Below, in pieces: positions 52,375-63,100 of a DNA stretch of 64,000 nucleotides. The notes beneath the pieces are model-generated. The model saw only the letters and a list, made by a program, of their open reading frames with translations. It did no database searches and was not told where the DNA came from. The number at the start of each line of letters is the position of its first letter. Within the stretch, counting starts at the first letter, position 1. The position numbers and the translations under genes were made by a program. The stretch lies in the NCBI RefSeq assembly GCF_016613475.2, contig NZ_CP071517.1, forward strand, positions 496,001 through 560,000. Reading direction: 5' to 3'. Source of the stretch: Lysobacter arenosi. Lineage in GTDB: Bacteria; Pseudomonadota; Gammaproteobacteria; Xanthomonadales; Xanthomonadaceae.

Positions 52375-52758
52375 GGAAGCCCCCCGGGTCAGGCTAATCC
52401 TAGCCTTTGTTTTCTTCCGTTGCATGGCCGCTGAAAGCGGCGCGAACCGTTGGAAGAGGTGATTGGGGCGGAAGGACCGGTGGGTGTCTGCGTTTCCACC
52501 AGAACGCGTCATGCGGGACAGGGAGTCGGAGCGGGTGTCGTCCGGGGGCGGAAATACGCGCCGATGCGCCGCCCGTGGCGGCAAACAACACTCGATGCCT
52601 GGCCGCGGCCCTTCCACCCACCTGCTGATCCGAATCGATATGGCGCAGGCGCGGATGACGCAACCAAGCCGTCGGCCGCTCGTGTTGGATTTTTCCGTGA
52701 TGGCTATCGGCGGCGCAGGAAGCGTTCGTTGCTTGACGAAACTTGGGAGCGAAGTTGC
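52375..52758. other. intergenic region upstream of the hybrid synthetase
   Basis: These 384 bases hold no supported gene, although the synthetase frame stays open back to 52450. A TTGGAT ... GCTATC pair (about 52685-52707) and a TTGACG (52733-52738) are weak promoter candidates. GGGAG at 52744-52748 is the probable ribosome site for ATG 52759. The region should contain divergent promoters for the J-domain gene and the biosynthetic operon. Confidence 0.45.
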
Positions 52759-55700
52759 ATGAGCACGCAGGCTGGAACGATTGTCGCGTCGCAGGTTCGC
52801 ACGGGCGGTTTGCCCGATGCCTTCGACTCATCGCTTCTGGACGTGCTGCCGCAATCGGTGGCCAGCCTGGCCGGGCAGCAGCAGGGCACGCTGGAGTTTG
52901 CCGTCGACGCTTCGCTGGCGCAGGCGCTGCGCAACGCGCAGGCCGCGGACGCAACGGACACCCCGTGCCGGCTCGCGACGGCGCTGGCGCTGGTCGAAGC
53001 GCGCCTGAGCGGTGCCGATGACGTGACGGTGCGGGTGGTCGGCGCCGATGGCACACGCCAGGCGCGCATCCGCGTTGACGGCCCACTGTCATCGCTGCGC
53101 TCGTGCATCGCCCAGGCAAGTCTCGTCGACGGCGAGGCCGCGCCGGTGGTGTGGGCCAGTGTCGCCGAAGGGCAGGCGCATGACGGCGCCGCTTCGTCGT
53201 GGTGCCTGCGGCTGGGTTCCGAACCCGTCCTCGAAGTCGTATTCCGGTCTCCGCTCTCGCTCGCCGCGGCGACGCTGCTGGCCGGTTGCGTACTGCGGGC
53301 GTTGGAGGCCACCGTGGCCTCACCCGAGCTGTCCTGCGACGCCGTCGACGTGGTCGATCCCGACGAGCGCGAGCGGCAGCTGCGCGAGTGGAGTACCGCT
53401 CCGGCCGCGCGGACCCGGGACGGCACCGTCCACGACCGCTTCGCCCAGGTCTGCGCGCAGACGCCGGACGCGATGGCGGTCGTCGATTCGCGTTCGTCGT
53501 TGACCTACGCAGAACTCGATCGTCGCGCCGGCTCGCTGGCGAGCCGGTTGCGCAGCGCCGGCATCACGACCGGGCAGGTCGTGGGCATGGCCGTGCCCCG
53601 TTCGGTCGATTCGATCGTCGCCCTGCTCGGCGTGCTCAAGTGCGGTGCGGCCTACCTTCCGCTGGAACTGTCGCTGCCAGCCGAGCGCGTTGCATTCATG
53701 CTGGCCGACGCGAAGGTCGACGCCGTCGTCGTTGCCGATACCACCGTGTTGCCGCTGCCTGACGGCGTAGCCCGCGTGCCCGTGGACGGTGATGAGCCGG
53801 CATGGGACGGCGACTGCGGCACCGATGCCGATTCGCTGGCGTATGTGCTGTTTACCTCCGGCTCGACGGGCACGCCCAAGGGCGTCGAGGTTCGCCACCG
53901 CTCGCTGCTGCGACGTGCCCACGGCGTCGACTACATGGCGCTGGATGCACAGACGCGGCTGATGCATGCGGCGCCGCTGGGCTTCGACATCTCCGGCCTG
54001 GAAATCTGGGGCGCGCTGCTCAATGGCGGTGTCGTCGTCGTCAACGAGGAAGCGGTGCCGAGCATTGCGGGCCTCGCCCGCACGATCAAGCAGCACGCGC
54101 CCAATGCCGGCGTGATGGCCGTGGCGTTGTTCAATGCGGTGGTCGACGAGTCACCGGAACTGTTCGTCGACTTCCGGGACCTGCTCATCGGCGGCGAATC
54201 GCTGTCGGCCGACCATGTGCGGCGCATGCAGCCGCTGGCACCGTCGCTTCGCATCGGCAACGGCTACGGGCCGACCGAGTGCACCATCCTGTGCACGCAG
54301 TATCCGATTCCGGCGCTGACGGCGGACGTGTCGTCGATCCCGATCGGCCGCCCGGTCGAGGACACCAGCGTCTACGTGCTCAATCCGCGTCGGCAGCTGG
54401 TGCCCGTCGGCGTGATCGGCGAGCTGTGCGTCGGCGGTGCCGGCGTGGCCCGTGGCTATCTCAACCGTCCCGAGCTCAACGCCGAGCGGTTCGTGCCCGA
54501 TCCTTTCGGTGCCGCGGGCGAAGTGCTGTATCGCACCGGTGACCATGTCCGCTATCGCGCCGATGGCCTGCTCGAGTTCGTCGGTCGCACCGACGCCCAG
54601 GTGAAGATCCGCGGCTACCGGATCGAGCTGACGGAAATCGAGGCCGTGCTGGCGCGGCACCCGTCGGTGGCCTCGTGCGTGGTCGAAGCGCGGGCTGATT
54701 CTCCGGGCGAGAAGCGCCTGGTGGCCTATTACGTCGCCGCTCCGACTGGCGACGGCGCGACGCCGCAGCAACTGCGTGCGCACCTGGCCGCAAGCTTGCC
54801 GCACTTCATGGTGCCGACCCGTTACGTCGGCCTCGACGAACTGCCGCTGACCGCCAACGCCAAGATCGACCGGCGCGCGCTGCCGGCACCTGATCGCCGC
54901 CGTCCCGAACTGACCTGCGACTACGCACCACCGGCGACGCCGCTGGAGGCGCGCATCTGCGAGGCGTTCGGTGCCCTGCTCGACATCGAGGGCGTCGGCC
55001 GACTCGACAACTTCTTCGAACTCGGCGGCAGCTCGCTGCTGGCCGTGCGCCTCGCCGAGCAGATCCGTAACGAGGGCTGGCAGGACGCCGCCGCGGCCGC
55101 CACCACGCGCGTTGCCGCGACCACGATCTTCCAGCACCCCACCGTCGCGGCACTCGCCGCTGCCATCGACGGCCGCGAACGCGCACAGCTCCAGCCGGCC
55201 GCGAAGGCGCGCGCCCTCAACAGAAGCGAACCGATCGCCGTGATCGCGATGGCCGGCCGCTTCCCCGGCGCCGACGACGTAGAGGGTTTCTGGGACAACC
55301 TGCTGCAAGGGCGCGACTCGATCAGCAAGTTCCGCATCGACGAACTCGATCCGGCGGTCAGCGCCGCCGAACGCAGCGATCCAGCCTATGTGGCTGCTCG
55401 CGGCGTGATCGATGGCGTGGAAATGTTCGACGCGGCGTTCTTCGGCATCGGCCCGCGTGAGGCCGAACTGATGGACCCGCAGCAGCGCATTTTCCTGGAG
55501 CTGTGCTGGGAATGCCTCGAGCGCGGCGGTCATGCGCCCGACACGACGACCGTGCCGGTCGGCGTGTTCGCCGGCATGAACAACGCGACCTACTTCCAGC
55601 GCCACGCGTCGGCCCATCCGGAGTTGATCAACCGGGTGGGTGCCTTGCAGGTGATGCTCGGCAACGAGAAGGACTACATCGCGACCCGGGTTGCCCACAA

Positions 55701-58700
55701 GCTCAACCTCAACGGCCCGGCGATCAGTCTCAACACGGCGTGCTCGACCTCGCTCGTTGCGATCTGCCAGGCCGTCGACAGCCTGCAGTCCGGGCTGTGC
55801 GACATGGCCCTGGCCGGCGGCATCGCGGTGACCTGTCCGCCGCGCAGTGGTTACCTCTATCAGGAAGGTTCGATGCTGTCCCCGGACGGACACACGCGCA
55901 CCTTCGACGCCAATGCCAAGGGCACCGTGTTCGGTGACGGCGCCACGGTCGTGCTGCTCAAGCGGTTGTCGGACGCGATCGCCGACGGCAACCACGTGTT
56001 CGCGGTGATCCGCGGTGCAGCCCTCAACAACGACGGCAGCAACCGGGCCAGCTTCACCGCACCCAGCAGCGAGGGCCAGGCAGCGGTGATCGCGATGGCG
56101 CACGATCGCGCCGGGATCGATCCGCGCAGCATCAGCTATGTCGAAGCGCATGGCACGGCGACACCGCTGGGAGACCCGATCGAGATCGAAGGCCTGACCC
56201 GGGCGTTCCGCCGGGGCACCGCCGATACCGGCTTCTGCCGGATCGGCTCGCTCAAGAGCAACGTCGGCCATCTGGTCACTGCCGCCGGCGCAGCCGGCGT
56301 GATCAAGACCGCGCTGGCGCTGGACGAGAAGCGCATCCCGGCCAGCATCCATTTCGATTCCGCCAACCCGACCATCGACTTCGCCTCGACGCCGTTCGTG
56401 GTCAATGCGCAGTTGAGCCCGTGGCACAGCGACAGCGGCCCGCGCCGCGCCGGCGTCAGTTCGTTCGGCCTGGGCGGCACCAATGCGCATGTGGTGATGG
56501 AGGAGGCGCCGGCGCAGGAGCCGTCGTCGCCGGCGTCGGGCTCGCAGTTGCTGGTGCTGTCCGCGCGCACTCCGGCCGCGCTGGGCGCGGCGGTGACGCG
56601 ACTGGCCGATCACCTGCAGGCCAATCCGCACGAGAACCTGGCCGATGTCGCCTGGACGCTGGCGGTGGGCAGGAAGTCGTTCTCCCACCGCATCGCCGTG
56701 GTTGCCGACGACATCGAGGGTGCAATCCGCGCATTGCGCGATCCCGACACGCAGGCCGAAGCGGCGCGCAGCCGCCCGGCGCGGGCGAGCGAGGTCGTCT
56801 TCATGTTCCCGGGGCAGGGCGCGACCTACCCGGGCATGGGCCGCAGCCTGTACGAGCATGAACCGGCATTCCGCGATGCGCTCGACGAGTGCGCCGTGAT
56901 TGCGCGCGATGCATTGGGCTTCGACCTGCGCGAGGCGATGTTCGACGCGGACGAGCAGCGCCTGTTGCCGACCTCGGTCATGCAGCCGGCCACGTTCGCG
57001 ATCGAGTACTCGCTGGCGCGGACGTGGATGAGCCAGGGTGTGATGCCCTCGGCGATGATCGGCCACAGTGTCGGCGAGTTCGTCGCCGCAACGCTCGCCG
57101 GTGTGTTCACCTTGTCAGACGCGCTGCAGCTGGTCGCCAGGCGCGGTGCATTGATGCAGGCGCAGCCGCAGGGCGCGATGCTGTCGGTGCGCCTGCCGGC
57201 CGATTCGCTGCGGTCACGCCTTCCCGAAGGGGTCTCGCTGGCGGCGGAGAACTCGCCGCTGGCCAGCGTGGTCGCGGGACCCGGTGACGCGGTCGCCCGG
57301 TTCCAGGCCCAGCTCGAAGCCGAAGGGGTCGCCTGCCGTGCGCTGCGCACTTCGCACGCGTTCCACTCGGCGATGATGGAAGCGGTGGTGGCACCGTTCC
57401 GCGAAGCCGTCGCGGCGGTGCCGATGAATGCGCCTTCGCTGCCGCTGGTGTCGACCGTTACGGGCGCCTGGCTCGATGCCGACACCGCAACCTCGCCCGA
57501 CTACTGGGCCCGGCACCTGCGCGAGCCCGTCAGTTTCTCGCCCGCGCTGCAGACCCTGCTGGACGTTCCGACGCGGGTGCTGCTGGAGGTCGGGCCGCGG
57601 ACCACGCTCAACGCCCTGGCCCGGCAGCAGCCGGCGGTGCAGAAGCAGCGCATGGCCACGATTTCGACCCTGTCCGACAGCCCCGACAACGAGTTGCGCG
57701 ACCTGTGCGCGGCCAGCGGGCGCCTATGGAGCCAGGGCGTGGCGATCGATCCGGCCAGCTTCGACCGGCGTGAGCGTCGAATTCGTCTGCGCCTGCCGAC
57801 CTATCCGTTCGAGCGGCAACGTTATTGGGTGGAGGCGGTCACTCACGCCACGTCCAACGTCATCCCCCATCCCGCTATTGCGACAACCCCGAAACTGGAG
57901 CCCGTCATGCCGCAGTCCGCCTTGCCAGCCGCCCCCGCGCCCGCACAGCCCGAGGCAGGCTCCGCTCGCCGCGACCGTCTGATTGGCCAGCTGCGCGGGC
58001 TGTTCGAGAACGTCGCCGGCTTCGACATGGCCGATGCCGACACGGATACCAACTTCATCGAGCTGGGCCTGGACAGCCTGATGCTGACCCAGGTGGCGTT
58101 GCAGCTGCAGAAGACGTTCCCCGTAGCGATCGGCTTCCGCCAGCTGATGGGTGATTGCTCCAGCCTGGACCGGCTGGCCAGCGCGATCGACGCCCAGCTG
58201 CCGCCGGACGAAGTGGCAGCGCCCGTGGCGCCGCCGCAGGCGCCCGTGCAGGCTGCTCCGCCGGTCATGCAGGCACCCGTGGCCGCGTTCGCCGCTGCCG
58301 CGCCAATGGCGATGCCGGTCCTCGACGCTGGCAACGACTTCACCCGCCAGGTGATTTCCCAGCAGATGCAGCTGATGTCGCAGCAGCTGGCGCTGCTGTC
58401 GGGTGGCGCGGTGGCCGCTCCTGTTGCCGTTTCCGCACCGGTGCAGGCGCCGTCGCCGGCACCAATCGTGGCAGCTCCCGTGGCAGCACTCGTGGCCGCC
58501 ACTCCGGCAGCTGCCGCCCAGCCCGCCGCCGCCGCCGATGCCGGCGACGAGGACGTGGCCGCGCCGCAGATCAAGTACGACATCAAGAAGGCCTTCGGCG
58601 CGATTGCCCGCATCGACAACAACGCCCAGTTCGAGCTCAACCCGCAGCAGCGGCGCAAGCTCGATGCATTCATCGACCGCTACATCGCCCGCACCGGCAA

Positions 58701-60123
58701 GTCCAAGGACTACACCCAGGCGCATCGCGGCCACCTGGCCGACCCGCGCGTGGTCAACGGGTTCCGCCCGCTGGTCAAGGAGATCGTCTACCAGATCGTG
58801 GTCGAGCGCTCCAAGGGTTCGCACGTGCAGGACCTGGACGGAAACGACTATGTCGATGCGCTCAACGGTTTCGGCATGAGCCTGTTCGGCTGGCAGCCGG
58901 ACTTCGTGCTCGATGCCGTGCGCAGGCAACTGGACCAGGGCTATGAGATCGGCCCTCAGCATCCGGTTGCAGGCGAGGTCGCGCAGCTGATCTGCGAGGT
59001 CACCGGGCACGAGCGCGCCGCGCTGTGCAACACCGGTTCGGAAGCCGTGCTCGGCGCGCTCCGCATCGCCCGCACCGTCACCGCCCGCAGCACTGTGGTG
59101 CTTTTCACCGGTTCCTACCACGGCATCGTCGATGAAGTGATCGTGCGCGGCACCAAGTCGCTGCGTGCCGTGCCGGCTGCGCCCGGCATCCTGCGCAACA
59201 CGTCCGAGAACGTCCTGGTGCTCGACTACGGCACGCCGGAGTCGCTGGAGATAATCCGTTCGCGTGCCAGCGAAATCGCCGCGATCCTGATCGAGCCGGT
59301 GCAGAGCCGCCGCCTGGACTTCCGCCCGGTAGAGTTCCTCAAGGACCTGCGTCAGATCACCAGCGACAATGGCGCGCTGCTGATCTTCGACGAGGTCGTC
59401 ACCGGCTTCCGCGCCAATCCTGGTGGCGTGCAATCGATCTTCGGCATCAAGGCCGACCTGGCGACCTACGGAAAGGTCATCGGCGGCGGCTTCCCGATCG
59501 GCGTGATTGCCGGCAAGCGTGAGTACATGGATGCGCTCGATGGCGGCCACTGGCAGTACGGCGACGACTCGGTGCCGACCGTGGGCGTGACGTACTTCGC
59601 CGGCACGTTCGTCCGCCATCCGCTGGCGCTGGTGGCGGCCAAGGCGGTGCTGGAGCACTTCAAGCGCGAGGGCGGGGCGCTGCAGCAGGGCCTCAATGCC
59701 CGCACCGAGGCCATGGTTGCCGACATCAATGCGTTCTGCGCCGACGCCGGTGCGCCAGTGTCGGTCAAGCAGTTCGCTTCGGTCTGGAAGACCCACTTCC
59801 ACGAGAACCATCCGCTGCAGGATCTGCTGTTCGCACTGATGCGCAGCCGGGGCATCCATATCCTCGACAACTTCCCGTGCTTCCTGACCACGGCCCACAG
59901 CGACGAGGACATCGCCAAGATCGCCACTGCCTTCAAGGAGTCGGTGGTCGAGATGCAGGACATGGAGTTCCTGCCGCGCAACAGCGCGACCCCGCGCACG
60001 GTGATGGATGCGAGCAAGCCGGTCGTGCCGGGTGCGCGCATCGGCCGTGAACCCGATGGCACGCCTGCATGGTTCGTGCCCAATCCCGAGCAGCCCGGAA
60101 AGTACATGAAGGTGAGTGCATGA
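52759..60123 (+). CDS. hybrid NRPS-PKS: (vestigial C)-A-PCP-KS-AT-ACP-aminotransferase
   Basis: A 2454-residue megasynthase. Residues 1-210 look like the end of a condensation domain without HHxxxDG. The A domain (about 220-710) has LFTSGSTGTPKG (about 362), GYGPTE (501), YRTGD (590) and NAKIDRRALP (699). The PCP has Ser759, and the KS (824-1250) has Cys995, His1131 and His1171. The AT (1345-1640) has Ser1437 in GHSVGEF and a HAFH motif (1533-1536), which indicates malonyl-CoA. The ACP has Ser1773. After an Ala/Pro linker comes a class III aminotransferase (about 1940-2410) with PLP Lys2239. KR, DH and ER are absent, so the beta-keto group should be transaminated to a beta-amine, as in the iturin/mycosubtilin and microcystin synthetases. 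The A-domain code reads roughly D-I-L-V-L-G-G-I-L, which I cannot assign. The stop overlaps the next gene (ATGA). Confidence 0.93.
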   Translation: MSTQAGTIVASQVRTGGLPDAFDSSLLDVLPQSVASLAGQQQGTLEFAVDASLAQALRNAQAADATDTPCRLATALALVEARLSGADDVTVRVVGADGTRQARIRVDGPLSSLRSCIAQASLVDGEAAPVVWASVAEGQAHDGAASSWCLRLGSEPVLEVVFRSPLSLAAATLLAGCVLRALEATVASPELSCDAVDVVDPDERERQLREWSTAPAARTRDGTVHDRFAQVCAQTPDAMAVVDSRSSLTYAELDRRAGSLASRLRSAGITTGQVVGMAVPRSVDSIVALLGVLKCGAAYLPLELSLPAERVAFMLADAKVDAVVVADTTVLPLPDGVARVPVDGDEPAWDGDCGTDADSLAYVLFTSGSTGTPKGVEVRHRSLLRRAHGVDYMALDAQTRLMHAAPLGFDISGLEIWGALLNGGVVVVNEEAVPSIAGLARTIKQHAPNAGVMAVALFNAVVDESPELFVDFRDLLIGGESLSADHVRRMQPLAPSLRIGNGYGPTECTILCTQYPIPALTADVSSIPIGRPVEDTSVYVLNPRRQLVPVGVIGELCVGGAGVARGYLNRPELNAERFVPDPFGAAGEVLYRTGDHVRYRADGLLEFVGRTDAQVKIRGYRIELTEIEAVLARHPSVASCVVEARADSPGEKRLVAYYVAAPTGDGATPQQLRAHLAASLPHFMVPTRYVGLDELPLTANAKIDRRALPAPDRRRPELTCDYAPPATPLEARICEAFGALLDIEGVGRLDNFFELGGSSLLAVRLAEQIRNEGWQDAAAAATTRVAATTIFQHPTVAALAAAIDGRERAQLQPAAKARALNRSEPIAVIAMAGRFPGADDVEGFWDNLLQGRDSISKFRIDELDPAVSAAERSDPAYVAARGVIDGVEMFDAAFFGIGPREAELMDPQQRIFLELCWECLERGGHAPDTTTVPVGVFAGMNNATYFQRHASAHPELINRVGALQVMLGNEKDYIATRVAHKLNLNGPAISLNTACSTSLVAICQAVDSLQSGLCDMALAGGIAVTCPPRSGYLYQEGSMLSPDGHTRTFDANAKGTVFGDGATVVLLKRLSDAIADGNHVFAVIRGAALNNDGSNRASFTAPSSEGQAAVIAMAHDRAGIDPRSISYVEAHGTATPLGDPIEIEGLTRAFRRGTADTGFCRIGSLKSNVGHLVTAAGAAGVIKTALALDEKRIPASIHFDSANPTIDFASTPFVVNAQLSPWHSDSGPRRAGVSSFGLGGTNAHVVMEEAPAQEPSSPASGSQLLVLSARTPAALGAAVTRLADHLQANPHENLADVAWTLAVGRKSFSHRIAVVADDIEGAIRALRDPDTQAEAARSRPARASEVVFMFPGQGATYPGMGRSLYEHEPAFRDALDECAVIARDALGFDLREAMFDADEQRLLPTSVMQPATFAIEYSLARTWMSQGVMPSAMIGHSVGEFVAATLAGVFTLSDALQLVARRGALMQAQPQGAMLSVRLPADSLRSRLPEGVSLAAENSPLASVVAGPGDAVARFQAQLEAEGVACRALRTSHAFHSAMMEAVVAPFREAVAAVPMNAPSLPLVSTVTGAWLDADTATSPDYWARHLREPVSFSPALQTLLDVPTRVLLEVGPRTTLNALARQQPAVQKQRMATISTLSDSPDNELRDLCAASGRLWSQGVAIDPASFDRRERRIRLRLPTYPFERQRYWVEAVTHATSNVIPHPAIATTPKLEPVMPQSALPAAPAPAQPEAGSARRDRLIGQLRGLFENVAGFDMADADTDTNFIELGLDSLMLTQVALQLQKTFPVAIGFRQLMGDCSSLDRLASAIDAQLPPDEVAAPVAPPQAPVQAAPPVMQAPVAAFAAAAPMAMPVLDAGNDFTRQVISQQMQLMSQQLALLSGGAVAAPVAVSAPVQAPSPAPIVAAPVAALVAATPAAAAQPAAAADAGDEDVAAPQIKYDIKKAFGAIARIDNNAQFELNPQQRRKLDAFIDRYIARTGKSKDYTQAHRGHLADPRVVNGFRPLVKEIVYQIVVERSKGSHVQDLDGNDYVDALNGFGMSLFGWQPDFVLDAVRRQLDQGYEIGPQHPVAGEVAQLICEVTGHERAALCNTGSEAVLGALRIARTVTARSTVVLFTGSYHGIVDEVIVRGTKSLRAVPAAPGILRNTSENVLVLDYGTPESLEIIRSRASEIAAILIEPVQSRRLDFRPVEFLKDLRQITSDNGALLIFDEVVTGFRANPGGVQSIFGIKADLATYGKVIGGGFPIGVIAGKREYMDALDGGHWQYGDDSVPTVGVTYFAGTFVRHPLALVAAKAVLEHFKREGGALQQGLNARTEAMVADINAFCADAGAPVSVKQFASVWKTHFHENHPLQDLLFALMRSRGIHILDNFPCFLTTAHSDEDIAKIATAFKESVVEMQDMEFLPRNSATPRTVMDASKPVVPGARIGREPDGTPAWFVPNPEQPGKYMKVSA

Positions 60124-63100
60124 ATGCGGTCGGGGTTGATTACGGCAGTCTGGACAAGGCGAGTCCGGCCGACGCTGGCGTCGACTACGACCCGTTTGCC
60201 GAAGGTGGCCTTGCCCGTGTTGCTCCGACCACGGAGCCGCAGCGCGAGGTCTGGCTGGCCGATCGCCTTGGGCGCGATGCGTCGCTGGCCTACAACGAAT
60301 CGATCTCGCTGCACTTCCATGGCCGCCTGGATGCGGACGCGGTACGCACCGCATTGCGCCAACTGGTCGCGCGCCATGACGTGCTGCGCTCGAACTTCGG
60401 TCCCGATGGCAAGACCCTGTGCGTGGCCGAGAGCGTGGACTTCGACCTCGCGTCGATCGACCTGTCCGGGTTGACCCCGGACCAGCGCGACGCGCGCGTT
60501 GCCGCGCACGCGCGCGAAGTCGTCGAAACGCCATTCGAGCTCGACCACGGCCTGCTGCTGCGCGCCGAACTGCTCAGGCTGTCGGACGAAGAGCACCTGC
60601 TGGTGCTCACCGCCCATCACCTGGTCTGCGACGGCTGGTCATGGTGGGTGATCGTGCGGGAGCTGGGCACGCTGTACACCCAGGCACTGTGGCATGCCAC
60701 GCCGCCGCTGCCGGCGGCGGAGTCGTTCGCCGACTACGCGCTGGCCGAGGCCGAGCATCCCTCGTGCAGCCTCTATCGCGACGACGAGGCCTACTGGTGC
60801 CAGCGCTTCGCCGATGGCGGCCCGATACTGGACCTGCCGACCGATCGGCCGCGCCCGCCGCGCCGGACGTTCGCCTCGATTCGCGAGGATCATGTCCTCG
60901 ACGACGAACTCGTGGCTGCCATCCGCCGCCTCGGTGCGCGTCACGGCGCCAGCCTGTTCGCGACCCTGCTGGCCGGATTCGCCGGCCTGCTGACCCGGCT
61001 GACGGCGCAGTCGGACGTGGTGGTCGGCATCCCCGCGGCCGCGCAGTCGCTGGACGGCCACGATCATCTGGTCGGCCATTGCGTCAACCTGCTGCCACTG
61101 CGCTTCGAACTGGACCTGACCCAGCCCTTCGAGCAGGCACTGGCGCAGGCGCAGGAGACGCTGCTCGATTCGATCGAACACCAGCGCTATACCTTCGGCA
61201 CGCTGCTGCGCAAGCTGCCGTTGCAGCGCGATCCGGCGCGCCTGCCGCTGGTCAGCGTGATGTTCAACATCGACCAGGCGCTCGACCAGGAGCACACCGG
61301 CTTCCATGGCCTGTCGATGCAACTGATCACCAACCCGCGCAGCTACGAGAACTTCGAGTTGTTCGTCAACGCGGTGCAGGTGCGCGGCGGCATGCGCCTG
61401 GAGTGCCAGTACAACACCGACCTGTTCGACAACGAGACGGTGCGCCGCTGGCTGCGTGCCTATGAAACCCTGCTGCGGTCGGCGGTGGCGCGACCGGACA
61501 TGGCCTACGGCAAGCTGCCGCTGGTGTCGGAGAGCGCGCGCGAGGAGCTGCTGGCCTTGCAGCCTGCCGCCACGCCCTTCGACCGCGAATGCCGCATGCA
61601 CGAGTTCTTCGAACGGCAGTGCGAGCGCACGCCTGATCGCGTCGCGGTGCGCTTCAACGGCGAGGCGGTGAGCTACGCCTCACTGGAGGCGCGTGCCAAC
61701 CGCATCGCCCATCTGCTGCGCGCGCGCGGGGTCCATCGCGGTGCCCTGGTCGGCCTGGTGCTCGACCGCGGCGTCGACATGCTCGCCGGGCTGCTTGGCG
61801 TGCTCAAGTGCGGCGCGGGCTACGTGCCGCTGGATCCGAACTTCCCGGCCGAGCGACTGGCCTACATGGCCGGTGACGCCGGCCTCGCGGCGCTGCTGAC
61901 GACCCAGTCGCACGCCGGCAACTTCGACCTGCGCGGCCGTCCGGTGCTCGCGCTCGACCGCCTGGACGATGAGCTGGCCGCCATGCCGGCCACGCCCATT
62001 GGCCGTGACGACGCCGCGGCGCAGCCCGAATCGATCGCGTACGTGATCTACACCTCCGGCTCGACCGGGCGTCCCAAGGGCGTGCAGGTGCCGCATCGCG
62101 CGGTCAGCAACTTCCTCACCAGCATGCGCGAGGAACCCGGCCTGGGCATCGACGACCGCCTGGTCGCCGTGACCACGCTGTCGTTCGACATCGCCGTGCT
62201 CGAACTGATGCTGCCACTGAGCGTCGGTGCCGAAGTGATCCTGGCCGATCGCGTCACCGCCGCCGACGGCGTCGCCCTGGCGGCGTTGCTGAAGCAGAGC
62301 GGGGCCACGGTGATGCAGGCCACGCCGGCATCGTGGCGGCTGCTGCTCGACGCCGAATGGAAGGGCGATGCGTCGTTCAAGATCCTGTGCGGTGGCGAAG
62401 CCCTGCCGGTCGATCTGGCGGCGCAGTTGCTGCAGCGCTGCGGATCGCTCTGGAATGTCTATGGACCGACCGAGACCACCGTGTGGTCGACCTGTGCACG
62501 CATCGTCGCGCCGGCGCCGGGGCAGTCTACTGCCGCGCAGCCGATCGACATCCATATCGGCCGGCCGATTGCCAACACCCAGGTCTGGATCCTCGATCCG
62601 CGCGGCGAGCTGTGCCCGCTGGGCGTGCCCGGCGAGATCTGGATCGGCGGCGATGGCGTCACCCAGGGCTATCTCAATCGCCCCGAACTGACCGGCGAAC
62701 GGTTCGTTGCCGATCCCTTCTCGCCTGTGACGGCGACAGTGCCGTCACCGCTGCTCTATCGCACCGGCGACCGTGGTCGCTGGCGCGCCGACGGCGTGCT
62801 GGAGCACATGGGTCGACTCGACTTCCAGGTCAAGGTGCGCGGCTACCGGATCGAACTGGGCGAGATCGAAGCGCTGCTCGCCGCGCATCCGCAGGTCGCG
62901 CGCACAGTCGTGGTCGCGCGCGAGGACCGGCCCGGCGACGTCCGCCTGGTGGCGTATGCGGTGCTGCAGCCCGGCGCGGCGCTGACGGATGCGGAACTGG
63001 CGTCGTACCTGAAGTCCTCGCTGCCGGACTACATGATCCCGCAGCACATCATGTTCCTCGAAGCGATCCCGCTGCTTCCCAACGGCAAGATCGACCGCAA

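Noticed and set aside
54151..57066. A 971-codon open frame on the minus strand inside the synthetase
   Set aside because: It mirrors the coding frame of the megasynthase; the translation is low-complexity and rich in Arg, His and Gln with no domain. Such antisense frames are common in GC-rich DNA.
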